A DNA stretch of 64,000 bases from Candidatus Berkelbacteria bacterium RIFCSPLOWO2_01_FULL_50_28 (GCA_001774395.1 MEZX01000002.1:273121-337120); one strand, 5' to 3'. Numbered from the stretch's first letter, positions 23,298-31,195 are shown. Program-made: numbers and translations. The notes: generated from the sequence alone by a model not told the origin.

Positions 23298-23516
23298 ATG
23301 GGTAGAAAAGCGCGGTTGCGCAAAGAGCTCGATCTTGAAAAGCGCATCGAGGAGAAAGCGGCAATTGCTATTCGTCAGAAAGCTAAGCGTGCCCCGATGG
23401 TAAAATTCGCCATCCGTTTTGTGGCGGTGTTACTGTTCACCATCGGGCTACTTTACGCCGGTAGCCTCATTAATAGCCGTATTGTCGCCCAAGCTAACCA
23501 GGAGCAGAAAAAGTGA
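23298..23516 (+). CDS. Small basic single-span membrane protein (72 aa)
   Basis: Unrecognised. A highly charged helical N-terminal half (GRKARLRKELDLEKRIEEKA) is followed by one hydrophobic helix (about 38-56; FAIRFVAVLLFTIGLLYAG) and a short polar tail. Probably a cytoplasmic coiled or helical segment anchored in the membrane. The start is fixed by the palindromic Shine-Dalgarno sequence. It lies between gatA and gatB with no evident functional link. Confidence 0.65.
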   Translation: MGRKARLRKELDLEKRIEEKAAIAIRQKAKRAPMVKFAIRFVAVLLFTIGLLYAGSLINSRIVAQANQEQKK

Positions 23517-23550
23517 TGGCAAATAACCCGACGATGACATTAGAAATTAT

Positions 23551-23660
23551 AAATTGTTTACCCCGAGCGACCTGTCCCGAGCGGAGCCGAGGGAAGTCGA
23601 GGGGGAAATTGTTTACCCCGAGCGACCTGTCCCGAGCGGAGCCGAGGGAAGTCGAGGGGG
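23551..23660 (+). repeat. Perfect tandem duplication of a 55-bp REP-like unit
   Basis: Two identical 55-bp copies (23551-23605, 23606-23660). Each has AAATTG, then TTTACCCCGAGCGACC, TGTCCCGAGCGGAGC, CGAGGGAAGTCGAGGGGG. CCCCGAGCGAC and GTCGAGGGG can pair. Perfect identity suggests a recent duplication. Confidence 0.85.
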
Positions 23661-23665
23661 AAATT

Positions 23666-23686
23666 CCAAATTGCGGAGGAATTTGG
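23666..23686 (+). promoter_or_regulatory. Shine-Dalgarno in hairpin loop (HEPN-like gene)
   Basis: CCAAATT-gcGGAGG-AATTTGG: 7-bp stem with GGAGG in the loop, 2 nt before ATG 23689. Confidence 0.7.
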
Positions 23687-23688
23687 TG

Positions 23689-24072
23689 ATGGGGTTTTGG
23701 GGCTGGTTGTTCGGTGTTTCGGGTCACAAAAAAATAGACATCGACTGGCTCGAGATCGAGAGCCGTCAACGTCAGATTGAAGCTCTACCCAAGCAAGGAC
23801 AGCTAGGTTACAAGCAGGCAATTGTAGAGTACGACAAGTTGATTGATGGTCTTATGAAAGAGCTGATTACGGGCACAACTTTTGCTGAGCGATTGAAGGG
23901 TCTGCGCGCAAAATTTCCCAAGGGACTCTATAGCAGTCTCTGGAAAGCCCACATTAAACGGAACGAATTGGTTCATGACTCGGGTAGCTACGTTGCCGAT
24001 TGGGAGCTAATGGACTTTATGCGAAGTTACCGTGACTCAGTGTCATTTTTGCGAAGTTTAAGTATCAGATGA
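23689..24072 (+). CDS. Small protein with HEPN-like RX4H motif (127 aa)
   Basis: A soluble, helical, charged protein after a short Trp/Phe-rich start (GFWGWLFG). Residues about 97-106 read KRNELVHDSG, matching the R-X4-H motif of HEPN domains (here R-NELV-H), many of which are RNases or RNA-binding modules. The rest of the sequence is helical, as HEPN requires. No MNT nucleotidyltransferase or antitoxin partner adjoins it, so a toxin role is not supported. The assignment rests on one motif and is tentative. Start 23689 is fixed by its palindromic Shine-Dalgarno sequence; a longer upstream frame would translate REP DNA. Confidence 0.6.
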   Translation: MGFWGWLFGVSGHKKIDIDWLEIESRQRQIEALPKQGQLGYKQAIVEYDKLIDGLMKELITGTTFAERLKGLRAKFPKGLYSSLWKAHIKRNELVHDSGSYVADWELMDFMRSYRDSVSFLRSLSIR

Positions 24073-24211
24073 AATTATCAATTTTCAATTTTCAATTTTA
24101 TCGCTACCGCTCATTTTTCGTTCTTACAAACTCAAAATCAAATAATTATCAATTGATAATTTTTTTCATTGTAAATCCATTAGAAATTAGAAATTGGACA
24201 TTGGAAATTCC
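24070..24211 (+). repeat. Heptamer array between the HEPN-like gene and gatB
   Basis: Inverted-orientation units (TTTCAAT) at the left and TTAGAAA/TTGGAAA units at the right, with an AT-rich ATTATCAATTGATAAT palindrome in the middle. Period 7 dominates. Confidence 0.75.
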
Positions 24212-24215
24212 CGGA

Positions 24216-24244
24216 GGTCAGCTATGACTGAATGGCAGCTGACC
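24216..24244 (+). promoter_or_regulatory. Start-codon hairpin of gatB
   Basis: GGTCAGCT (24216-24223), overlapping the Shine-Dalgarno GGAGGT, pairs with AGCTGACC (24237-24244) inside the coding region; the ATG is in the loop. An 8-bp stem that could control initiation. Confidence 0.55.
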
Positions 24245-25621
24245 GTAGGGCTAGAGATCCATGTGCAACTCAAGACCAAAACCAAGATGTTCTGCGGCTG
24301 CAAAAATGACCCGTTTCACTCCGAGCCGAACACCAATGTCTGTCCGGTTTGCTACGGTTTGCCGGGAGCATTGCCCACCCTGAATAAGCGAGCGATTGAG
24401 CTGGTTGTGGAATTTGGCCAAGCGATCGGCGCTAAGATATCACCAGAAACTTTTTGGGCGCGAAAAAACTACTTTTATCCCGACCTTCCGAAGGGCTACC
24501 AGATATCGCAGTCAACTGAGCCGCTTATAACGGGTGGCGTAGTTAGCTTTGAAGGGCGATCGTACCATCTTAATCATGCTCATCTGGAAGAGGATGCGGG
24601 AAAGCTAATCCATCAATCAAATGAGGATTTCTCGTTGGTAGATTACAATCGAGCGGGGACGCCGCTCTTGGAGATTGTGACCGAGCCAGATTTTCACACT
24701 GCGGCCGAAGCAAAACGTTTCTGCCAGGAACTACAGCGCATTATGCGACATCTTGAGGCGAGTGACGCTGACATGGAAAAAGGCCAAATGCGCTGTGAGG
24801 CCAATATTTCAGTAGCTCCTAGCAACTGGCAACCGGCAACTGGCGAGATAGCAATAGGCCAGAGGCCAGAAGCCAGAAGCCAGAAGCTGGGTACTAAGGT
24901 AGAGGTAAAAAACATTAACAGTTTCCGCAATGTTGAGCGAGCGATTGAATATGAGTTTGCTCGACAGACAGATGTACTCGAAGGTGGCGGCAAGGTTGAG
25001 CACGAAACGCGTACCTGGAACGACGCAGATGGCAGGACGATACTGATGAGGAGTAAGGAAACCTCCGCCGACTATCGCTACTTCCCCGAGCCTGATCTGC
25101 CGAGGGTCAAAATCGAAGTTGGAACGAAAAAGCTCAGTAAATTGCCTGAAGCGCAACGCGCCGAGTTGGAAGCTCTTGGGGTTAGTAGGGGGCTTGCCGA
25201 AATAATCGTCGACAAGGGCTGGCAGCAGATTTTACTCGCGCTAGTTGGCCGGAATAAACAATTGGTTAGGGAGGCGGCTACGGCTCTGACGGATTATCCG
25301 AACTTCGCCAAACTTTCACTCGACAACCAGGAGACGCTGCTGAAAGTTCGCCACGAAAAAGGTTGGACCAAGGTTACGTTCTCGCAAGTAATCGATGATG
25401 TCTTGGGTGGTAAATCGCTAGATGAGGCCGCTGTTGGAGATGAGTTTGATTTGGAGCAAGTGGTTAAAGACGTCATAGCGGCCAACGCCATGGTGGTCAA
25501 TGATTTCAAGGCGGGAAAAGCCCCGGCTCTGAATTTCTTGGTTGGCCAAGTGATGGCCAAAACTAAAGGCCAGGCAAATATTCAGAACGTCCGGAAAGAA
25601 TTGGAAGGGATACTCAAGTAA
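24224..25621 (+). CDS. gatB: Asp/Glu-tRNA amidotransferase subunit B
   Basis: tRNA-binding and kinase subunit of GatCAB. VGLEIHVQLKTKTKMFCGC (about 8-26, with zinc-site Cys residues), FCGCKNDPFHSEPNTNVCPVC, and the C-terminal helical/YqeY-like tail are present. The 465-residue length fits. Between the conserved CEANISVAPS and LGTKVEVKNINSFRNVE lie about 20 extra residues (NWQPATGEIAIGQRPEARSQ) encoded by 7-nt repeats. It is separated from gatA by two small genes. Start 24224 is chosen by the GGAGGT at proper distance. Confidence 0.96.
   Translation: MTEWQLTVGLEIHVQLKTKTKMFCGCKNDPFHSEPNTNVCPVCYGLPGALPTLNKRAIELVVEFGQAIGAKISPETFWARKNYFYPDLPKGYQISQSTEPLITGGVVSFEGRSYHLNHAHLEEDAGKLIHQSNEDFSLVDYNRAGTPLLEIVTEPDFHTAAEAKRFCQELQRIMRHLEASDADMEKGQMRCEANISVAPSNWQPATGEIAIGQRPEARSQKLGTKVEVKNINSFRNVERAIEYEFARQTDVLEGGGKVEHETRTWNDADGRTILMRSKETSADYRYFPEPDLPRVKIEVGTKKLSKLPEAQRAELEALGVSRGLAEIIVDKGWQQILLALVGRNKQLVREAATALTDYPNFAKLSLDNQETLLKVRHEKGWTKVTFSQVIDDVLGGKSLDEAAVGDEFDLEQVVKDVIAANAMVVNDFKAGKAPALNFLVGQVMAKTKGQANIQNVRKELEGILK
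24818..24890 (+). repeat. Heptamer array inside gatB
   Basis: GGCAACC/GGCAACT units followed by CCAGAGG, CCAGAAG, CCAGAAG, CCAGAAG units: period 7, in frame, GC-richer than the intergenic arrays. Confidence 0.7.
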
Positions 25622-25656
25622 ACGTAGGCAGCTCTGTGTTACACTGAATAGTACTA

Positions 25657-26172
25657 ATGGCGTTTACCGATCGCATTTTTGAAATACTTCTGAAGGCCTG
25701 GGACAAGTTACCAGCGCTTATCTTAACGGTGCTGGTGGGAATTATCATCATTAAGTTGCTGAAATTTTTACTTCACGGCTTAATGGGCTACTCACGAGCC
25801 AACAAGGCGATGAAGGGGATTCTGCTCTCGGCGTTGGATGTGGCGTTGTGGATTTTTCTATTGGCAGCGCTACTGCAGCAAATTGGCCTGACGCAAATCG
25901 CTTTTGCCTTATCTGGATCCGTGGCAATTGCCGGCATCGCCATCGCCAGTGGTTCGTCGTCGTTTGTCCAGGACCTGGTTGCCGGCGTGTTTTTGGCACA
26001 AGATCCAGATTTCAACGCGGGGGATTATGTTAAGATTGATAGTACCGAGGGCGTTGTTGAGCGAATGGACGCCCGCAAGGTTCGCTTGCGTGATGATAAG
26101 GGGCAACTTCACGTTTACCCCAACTCGTTTTTCGACAAGACTGCATGGATCGTAACTAAAAGGAAAGGATAA
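25657..26172 (+). CDS. Short MscS-type mechanosensitive channel
   Basis: 171 residues. A hydrophobic helix (about 17-38), two further helices (about 50-70 and 78-100, the latter a Gly/Ala-rich pore-type helix: GSVAIAGIAIASGSSSFVQDLVAGVFL) and the MscS beta domain (DFNAGDYVKIDSTEGVVERM, PNSFFDK). It stops right after the beta domain, so the alpha/beta C-terminal domain that forms the cytoplasmic cage in E. coli MscS is missing. It would release solutes under osmotic downshock. An 88-aa membrane protein starts directly at its stop codon. Confidence 0.85.
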   Translation: MAFTDRIFEILLKAWDKLPALILTVLVGIIIIKLLKFLLHGLMGYSRANKAMKGILLSALDVALWIFLLAALLQQIGLTQIAFALSGSVAIAGIAIASGSSSFVQDLVAGVFLAQDPDFNAGDYVKIDSTEGVVERMDARKVRLRDDKGQLHVYPNSFFDKTAWIVTKRKG

Positions 26173-26439
26173 ATGGACACAACGACTTTGATCGATACTT
26201 TGGCGGTAGTGGTTCTGGGGCTGTTCGCCGTGGCCTTAGTGTATCTAATCGTCTTATTGCACAAGCTGAACACGACGGTGAACCGACTTAGTAATATCCC
26301 CGAGCTGATTTATTCGTTTTTTGAAAGAGTTGTACCGGCTATCGTTAACGTCAGCACAATTAGTACAGCGGTTCACGGGGTTCTAAAGTCGTTTCTGGAT
26401 CATACAACCAAGGCCAAGAGCCGAGAGAAGAAGGGCTAG
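26173..26439 (+). CDS. Single-span membrane protein (88 aa)
   Basis: Unrecognised. One hydrophobic helix (about 8-32), then a polar basic tail ending in KSREKKG. The ATG begins directly after the mscS stop codon, and AAGGAAAGG lies upstream. Tight coupling to mscS and, 3 nt downstream, to htrA suggests an accessory envelope component. Confidence 0.65.
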   Translation: MDTTTLIDTLAVVVLGLFAVALVYLIVLLHKLNTTVNRLSNIPELIYSFFERVVPAIVNVSTISTAVHGVLKSFLDHTTKAKSREKKG

Positions 26440-26442
26440 AAA

Positions 26443-27612
26443 ATGTTTATGGAAAAATTCAAACAACATAGGTTTGCGATAATCGCTTCCGTTGTGGCCG
26501 TGGTAGTGATTTCGGCCTTAACGACGGTTGGGGTACTATTCTTCCTTTCAGATTCCTCGGCCGGGCAGATACTTCGGGCAAAGTTGGGGATAGATGAGGG
26601 CAAGGGTTTAACGATTTCGACGACAAAAGTCGACAAAATAATTGTCGAAGAATCGTCGGCAATTATTGATGCCAACAAAAAAGTTGGCCCAGCTGTGGTG
26701 AGCGTTCTTACCACAGGCAAACCGGTGGTGGATTTTTTCACCGGCCAGAGCCGATTACAACAGGCCTCAGGAACAGGGTTCATCATTACTTCGGACGGAC
26801 TCATAGCGACGAATCGACACGTCGTGAGCGGTGGCGAGAAATTTACAGTTACCACGGCTGATGAAAAAACGTTTGAAGGACGCGTTGTTGCCACCGATCC
26901 GTCGAACGACCTAGCGCTGATGAAGATCGAAGCTAAGGGTTTGCCAGTGGCGGATTTGGGCGACTCGGACAGGATCGAGGTTGGCCAATGGGTTGTGGCG
27001 ATCGGTAACGCCCTAGGCGAACTTCAAAATACCCTGACAGCCGGCGTAATTTCCGCCAAAGAACGTACGGTTACTCCGTCTGATGGGCAGGGTCAAACCC
27101 AGGAGCTTTACGGAATGCTTCAAACTGATGCGGCTATTAATCCAGGCAACTCTGGTGGCCCGCTCGTGAACTTGGCTGGCCAAGTGGTAGGAATCAACTC
27201 AGCAGTTGCGCAGAGCGGCCAGAACATAGGTTTCGCCATTCCAGTGAACGATCTGAAGAAAGATCTCGAGTCGTATAATAAGAATGGCAAGATTGTTCAG
27301 CCGTATATTGGTGTTCGTTATCAGACGCTAACCAAAGCTCTAGCCGAAAGTTACAAGCTTTCGGTTAGCGAGGGAGCTTGGCTAGCACCGAGAGTTGGTG
27401 AGAACTCAGTTGTGGCCGGTTCTCCGGCGGCGAAAGCTGGGCTGAAGGATGGTGATATCATCACGGCACTCAACGGTAAGAAACTTACTGCTGACGAACC
27501 GCTGGCCCGGCAGATTAGACAGTTTTCACCCGGTGATCGAGTGAGCCTCAGTATCCTAAGAGGCGACACGAAGTTAACGCTGCTCGTGACGCTTGGCACC
27601 TTTAGTGGGTAA
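26443..27612 (+). CDS. HtrA/DegP-family serine protease with PDZ domain
   Basis: Membrane-anchored trypsin-like protease for envelope protein quality control. A short basic N-terminus precedes one transmembrane helix (about 11-35). The catalytic triad is His126 (ATNRHVV), Asp156 (SNDLALM) and Ser237 (NPGNSGGP). One PDZ domain follows (about 300-389; SPAAKAGLKDGDIITALNGK). The 389-residue length and single PDZ fit DegS/HtrA types with one PDZ rather than DegP with two. ATG 26443 or 26449 are both possible starts. Confidence 0.94.
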   Translation: MFMEKFKQHRFAIIASVVAVVVISALTTVGVLFFLSDSSAGQILRAKLGIDEGKGLTISTTKVDKIIVEESSAIIDANKKVGPAVVSVLTTGKPVVDFFTGQSRLQQASGTGFIITSDGLIATNRHVVSGGEKFTVTTADEKTFEGRVVATDPSNDLALMKIEAKGLPVADLGDSDRIEVGQWVVAIGNALGELQNTLTAGVISAKERTVTPSDGQGQTQELYGMLQTDAAINPGNSGGPLVNLAGQVVGINSAVAQSGQNIGFAIPVNDLKKDLESYNKNGKIVQPYIGVRYQTLTKALAESYKLSVSEGAWLAPRVGENSVVAGSPAAKAGLKDGDIITALNGKKLTADEPLARQIRQFSPGDRVSLSILRGDTKLTLLVTLGTFSG

Positions 27613-27679
27613 AGCCCCGCACTAAATAGCCGATCTTTTGTGCCGTCAGCTCGTCATTCACTAGCGGTGCGGTTAATAA

Positions 27680-27710
27680 CAAGACCTCGCGTGTTCACGC
27701 AGAGGTCTTG
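27680..27710. terminator. Long hairpin between htrA and the convergent gene
   Basis: CAAGACCTC (27680-27688) pairs with GAGGTCTTG (27702-27710), with inner GCGTG/CACGC and a 2-nt loop. Outer arms TAGCCGA and TCGGCTA nearby extend the structure. It lies between convergent genes and is suitable as a bidirectional terminator, without a T-run. Confidence 0.55.
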
Positions 27711-27721
27711 TGGGTTGTCGG

Positions 27722-28147
27722 CTAGTGAGCGCTGATGGCGAGCCCCTGTTTGTCGATGTCGAAGTAAAACGGCTCAAGATGAATGTGTAGGTCATTGCGA
27801 ACCATGTCAAGGAGTTCGCCAAGGCCGTGGCGTCGCGGATCCATGACATCAGACCGCACCACCTCCTCGCCCTTGTGAGCGAATAACACCGTTTGGTTAA
27901 ACATCCTCATATCGGTGGAATCACATCGCCTGATCATCTCTCTGGTGATGCGACTGATATTGTCCATGATTGCTCGATATTTTGGCCCTTCTGGGTCTTC
28001 GAGCAAAATATTAGAGATGCTGATTGAGAGCAATGCGCACATTGCCATCGCTCCTCGACCACACGCCTCTTTGTAGATGAATGTCGCTATGGCACCGATC
28101 GCTCGCTCTCTTAGCTCGTTCATCAATTTAACATGCAAAACTTCCAC
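27722..28147 (-). CDS. Unknown soluble protein (141 aa)
   Basis: Not recognised. Mixed helical protein without signal or membrane segments, containing a Met/Ala/Ile-rich middle (GAMAMCALLSISISNILLED) and a His-rich C terminus (NDLHIHLEPFYFDIDKQG). GTG 28147 is taken as start because CAGGAGGG lies 5 nt upstream and the promoter (28179-28207) overlaps any earlier in-frame start. It stands alone in its own transcription unit, like the 196-aa gene at 11353-11943. Function unknown. Confidence 0.7.
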   Translation of the reverse strand: MEVLHVKLMNELRERAIGAIATFIYKEACGRGAMAMCALLSISISNILLEDPEGPKYRAIMDNISRITREMIRRCDSTDMRMFNQTVLFAHKGEEVVRSDVMDPRRHGLGELLDMVRNDLHIHLEPFYFDIDKQGLAISAH

Positions 28148-28178
28148 TGATCCCTCCTGAACCGATGTTGATGGGCTA

Positions 28179-28207
28179 ACTATACCTATTTCTGTCTGAA
28201 AAGTCAA
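28179..28207 (-). promoter_or_regulatory. Promoter of the 141-aa gene
   Basis: On the minus strand TTGACT (28207-28202), 17 nt, TATAGT (28184-28179); then CAGGAGGG and GTG 28147. Consensus-like and decisive for the start choice. Confidence 0.75.
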
Positions 28208-28273
28208 CCATCTCAGCCCTAGAATATATTTGATGTTTTTGTGAATACCCCGTCGGCTTGGCCGCGAGGTGAT

Positions 28274-28990
28274 TTATTCTGTGGAATTAGTGCTGTTGGG
28301 CGATGTGGCAAAAGAGCCGGAGAGAGCTGTCGGCTGTTCAGTGCGGGGTAAAGCAAAACAGAACCGATCGGCACCAGCTAAGTCTTTTTCAATCCAACAA
28401 GTGTGGTTGGGAAGGGCTTTTTGGGCCATCTTTAAGACTCGCTCACTTCTGAAGTCGTCAATCTCCAGGGCGACGATGCTAGCTTGGTTTAGGTATGCTC
28501 CGACTTTCAGACAGAACTGCCTAATCCACTTCAAGCCATCGCGGCCGGCGACAATCGAATCTTTCGGTTCGAAGTCTCGCACTGGGCTTTCTAAAAACCG
28601 CCAGCGGGCGGCAGGGACGTAAGGCAAGTTAGCAATAATTAGATCAAACTTACCTTTGATTGGCTCAAACATATTGCCGACGTGAAAAGTTACCTCGACC
28701 TCGTTGTTTTTGGCGTTGGCGCTCGCTACTTCCAGAGCTTTTGCTGATATTTCCGTCGCTTCAATGCTGGCTTCAAGCAGTAATTTCTTCAGGGTAATTG
28801 CGATTACACCCGAGCCTGTACCAACATCAAGAATTCGGAGTTCGTTGGGCAGAGAGCTCTTGGCTAATTCAACGGTTCTTTCGACTAATTGTTCGGTCTC
28901 TGGTCTGGGAATTAGGGTTGAGGTATCAACCTTGAAATCAAACCCATAAAAATTGGCCGTACCTTCTCGGTATGCTCGGGGCAGCGTCAT
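28274..28990 (-). CDS. prmC: Release factor glutamine methyltransferase PrmC, short form
   Basis: N5-methylates the glutamine of the GGQ motif of release factors. SAM motif I DVGTGSG (55-61) and the catalytic NLPY (121-124, NPPY in most homologues) are present, with LIPRPETE (26-33) at the domain entrance. At 238 residues it is shorter than the usual ~280: it begins with REGTANFYGFDF, so nearly all of the N-terminal helical bundle that docks on the release factor is absent. It lies 8 nt after prfA, its substrate gene, on the same strand. Confidence 0.92.
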   Translation of the reverse strand: MTLPRAYREGTANFYGFDFKVDTSTLIPRPETEQLVERTVELAKSSLPNELRILDVGTGSGVIAITLKKLLLEASIEATEISAKALEVASANAKNNEVEVTFHVGNMFEPIKGKFDLIIANLPYVPAARWRFLESPVRDFEPKDSIVAGRDGLKWIRQFCLKVGAYLNQASIVALEIDDFRSERVLKMAQKALPNHTCWIEKDLAGADRFCFALPRTEQPTALSGSFATSPNSTNSTE

Positions 28991-28998
28991 TTTGCTGG

Positions 28999-29877
28999 TT
29001 AAGCGTCAACTAGAGCGATATTGGCTTCTTGAAGGGCTTCGATCATCGGCCCGATGGCGCCGTCCATAATAGCGTCGATATTGTGCCAGGATTTATTGAT
29101 GCGGTGATCAGTGATACGGCTCTGGGGGAAATTGTAAGTCCGGATTTTGTCGCTGCGGTCGCCGGATTTAATCATCGCGCGGCGGGTATCTCCGATATCT
29201 TGGTCCTGTACGGAGCGCGCTGCCTCCCAGAGTTTACTGCGCAAGACCGCCATCGCTTTAGTCTTGTTTTTCAATTGGGATCGCTCGTCTTGACAGGCAA
29301 CGACGATATTCGTGGGAATATGGGTTATTCGAACAGCCGAGTCGGTGGTGTTGACGGACTGGCCGCCAGCGCCGCCGGAGTGATAGACATCGATCCTCAG
29401 ATCGTTTGGATTAATATGAACATCCACATCCTCGGCTTCTGGCATGACTACGACTGACGCGGCCGAGGTATGGATACGGCCGGATTTTTCAGTCTTGGGA
29501 ACGCGCTGGACTCGATGGACGCCGCCTTCGAACCGCAAGGTGGCATAAGCCCGAGGTGACTTAACTAACATCGTTGCCGATTTAACCCCGCCAATAGAAC
29601 TGTTACTTTTGTCGACTAATTCAACATTCCAGCCCTGTTGCTCGCTGTAACGCTGATACATTCGTAGTAATTCACCGGCGAAAAGTTCGGCTTCATCGCC
29701 ACCGGACCCAGCACGGATCTCTACAATGGCGTTACGTTGGTTCTCCGGGCTCAATAAATCAACCTGCGTGCGCAATCTTAAAATCTCTTCGCGAGCCAAT
29801 TCCTTAATGTCTTTGTCTTCGGTCTGCTCAAAAAGCGTTTCGGCCTCTTTGAGCTGACGCAAGATTTCCTTATCCAT
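28999..29877 (-). CDS. prfA: Peptide chain release factor 1, N-terminally shortened
   Basis: Terminates translation at UAA and UAG. The catalytic GGQ is at 171-173, and the codon-recognition tripeptide is PKT (127-129 in HRVQRVPKTEKSGRIHTS), a PXT-type motif of RF1 rather than the SPF of RF2. GGQSVNTTDSAVRITH also favours RF1. The 292-residue length compares with about 360: domain 1 is shortened by about 70 residues. It forms an operon with prmC. RF2 is not in this window. Confidence 0.95.
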   Translation of the reverse strand: MDKEILRQLKEAETLFEQTEDKDIKELAREEILRLRTQVDLLSPENQRNAIVEIRAGSGGDEAELFAGELLRMYQRYSEQQGWNVELVDKSNSSIGGVKSATMLVKSPRAYATLRFEGGVHRVQRVPKTEKSGRIHTSAASVVVMPEAEDVDVHINPNDLRIDVYHSGGAGGQSVNTTDSAVRITHIPTNIVVACQDERSQLKNKTKAMAVLRSKLWEAARSVQDQDIGDTRRAMIKSGDRSDKIRTYNFPQSRITDHRINKSWHNIDAIMDGAIGPMIEALQEANIALVDA

Positions 29878-29927
29878 GTTTACTCAAGAAGTTTAACAGA
29901 AAGAAGCCTTCTATTCTAACTTTGAAC

Positions 29928-29956
29928 TCTTGAAGGGATATCCCAGGTTTGCTACA
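29928..29956 (+). promoter_or_regulatory. Promoter of rpmE
   Basis: TTGAAG, 17-nt spacer, TACAAT, ending about 13 nt before ATG 29970. It diverges from prfA. Confidence 0.6.
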
Positions 29957-29969
29957 ATAATCATCAGTC

Positions 29970-30203
29970 ATGAAAAAAGAAATCCACCCCCAGTACTTTC
30001 CCAACTGCAAGGTAACTTGCGCTTGTGGCAATACATTCACGCTCGGCGCAACTGTGTCCGAACTACGGGTTGAAATCTGCTCCAACTGCCACCCAATCTA
30101 TACGGGCAAAGTAAAATACATCGATACGGCCGGACGGTTGGATAAGTTCAAGACGAGAATGGAAAAATCGCGCTCAATTAAGGAAGGAACAGCCAAGAAA
30201 TGA
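29970..30203 (+). CDS. rpmE: Ribosomal protein L31
   Basis: 50S subunit protein at the subunit interface. 77 residues starting MKKEIHPQYFPNCKVTCACG, with the zinc-binding Cys pattern (C-x-C early, ICSNCHPIYTG later), so this is the zinc-containing type. The C-terminal extension is basic. It is separated from rpsB by a heptamer array. Confidence 0.95.
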   Translation: MKKEIHPQYFPNCKVTCACGNTFTLGATVSELRVEICSNCHPIYTGKVKYIDTAGRLDKFKTRMEKSRSIKEGTAKK

Positions 30204-30284
30204 GTTACCAGTTACCAGTTACCAAGTTTGAAAATTGTTTTATTGAAAATTTATTGAAAATTGAAAACTGTGAATTGAAAACTG
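30202..30284 (+). repeat. Heptamer array upstream of rpsB
   Basis: GTTACCA repeated three times (period 7), then TTGAAAA/TTGAAAT and GAAAACT units. It ends at the rpsB palindrome. Confidence 0.8.
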
Positions 30285-30303
30285 CTCAAGACGGAGGCTT
30301 GAG
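30285..30303 (+). promoter_or_regulatory. Shine-Dalgarno in hairpin loop (rpsB)
   Basis: CTCAAG-acGGAGG-CTTGAG: 6-bp stem with GGAGG in the loop, immediately before ATG 30304. ATG 30307 is an alternative with better Shine-Dalgarno spacing. Confidence 0.65.
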
Positions 30304-31182
30304 ATGATGCCAACGATAGTCGAGCTAGCCGAGGCTGGAGCGCATTTTGGTCACCGCCGATCACTCGTTTCGCCAAGGTCTAAATCTTTCATATTTGCTA
30401 TAAAAAATTCTGTCGCCTTAATTAACCTCGAAGAAACGCAGCGCTATCTATCGCAAGCTCAGAAGGTTATAGCCAAGTACCGAGCCGAAAATAAAGCGAT
30501 TCTATTTGTTGGTACGAAGCGCGCCGCTCGCAACATTGTGAAGACATCTGCCGAATCGATCGGTGCGGCCTATATCAACGAACGTTGGTTCGGCGGATTT
30601 TTAACTAACTTTTCTGGAATCTTGGAAAACATTCGTCGCATTGACGAGCGAGAGGAATATTTGGCTAGCGATGAATCCAAAAATTTGAGCAAAGCGGAGA
30701 GATTGCGGGAACAGAACAAGTTGAATAAGTCGTTACGGTTTCTGCAAGGAGTTCGCTCCCTGAAGGCAGCGCCGGACTTGCTTGTTTTGGCTAGTGCTAG
30801 CGAAGACGCTGTAGCGATCAAAGAGGCAAATCAGCTAAACGTGCCAATTATTGCAATCGTCGACACTGACATTGATCCACAAAAAATTACCTATCCGATC
30901 CCTGCTAATGATGATGCGCCGGCGGCTGTTGAGCTCATTCTGCGATCTTTGGTAAGTAAAACCGAAGAAACCGTTAAACCGAAGACCCCAGCCGTGAAGC
31001 TAGAGCTCGCTGAAGTTGAAGCAAAGCCAGTGAAGAAAACTCCCGTTAAGAAAGCAGCCAAACCGAAGCTGGAAAAGAGCGCCACTGTCAAACCAAAGGT
31101 AGCCGTCAATAAGGTCGCAGCCAAAAAAGCCGTTCCAAAAGCTAAATCAGCTCCCGTAAAGACACTAAACAAGGGGAAATAA
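30304..31182 (+). CDS. rpsB: Ribosomal protein S2 with Lys/Ala-rich tail
   Basis: Small-subunit protein needed for S1 binding. VELAEAGAHFGHRRSLVSP (5-23) and NERWFGGFLTNF (about 95-106) are family blocks. VDTDIDPQKITYPIPANDDA marks the end of the conserved core (about 190-210). The last ~80 residues are a Lys/Pro/Ala-rich tail, absent from E. coli S2 but common in CPR proteins. The start may be ATG 30304 or 30307. tsf follows after a repeat-containing gap. Confidence 0.95.
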   Translation: MMPTIVELAEAGAHFGHRRSLVSPRSKSFIFAIKNSVALINLEETQRYLSQAQKVIAKYRAENKAILFVGTKRAARNIVKTSAESIGAAYINERWFGGFLTNFSGILENIRRIDEREEYLASDESKNLSKAERLREQNKLNKSLRFLQGVRSLKAAPDLLVLASASEDAVAIKEANQLNVPIIAIVDTDIDPQKITYPIPANDDAPAAVELILRSLVSKTEETVKPKTPAVKLELAEVEAKPVKKTPVKKAAKPKLEKSATVKPKVAVNKVAAKKAVPKAKSAPVKTLNKGK

Positions 31183-31195
31183 TGCTCTCGTGTAT

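Noticed and set aside
23554..23688. N-terminal extension of the HEPN-like gene from 23554
   Set aside because: It would translate the perfect 55-bp REP-like tandem repeat; the palindromic Shine-Dalgarno sequence places the start at 23689.
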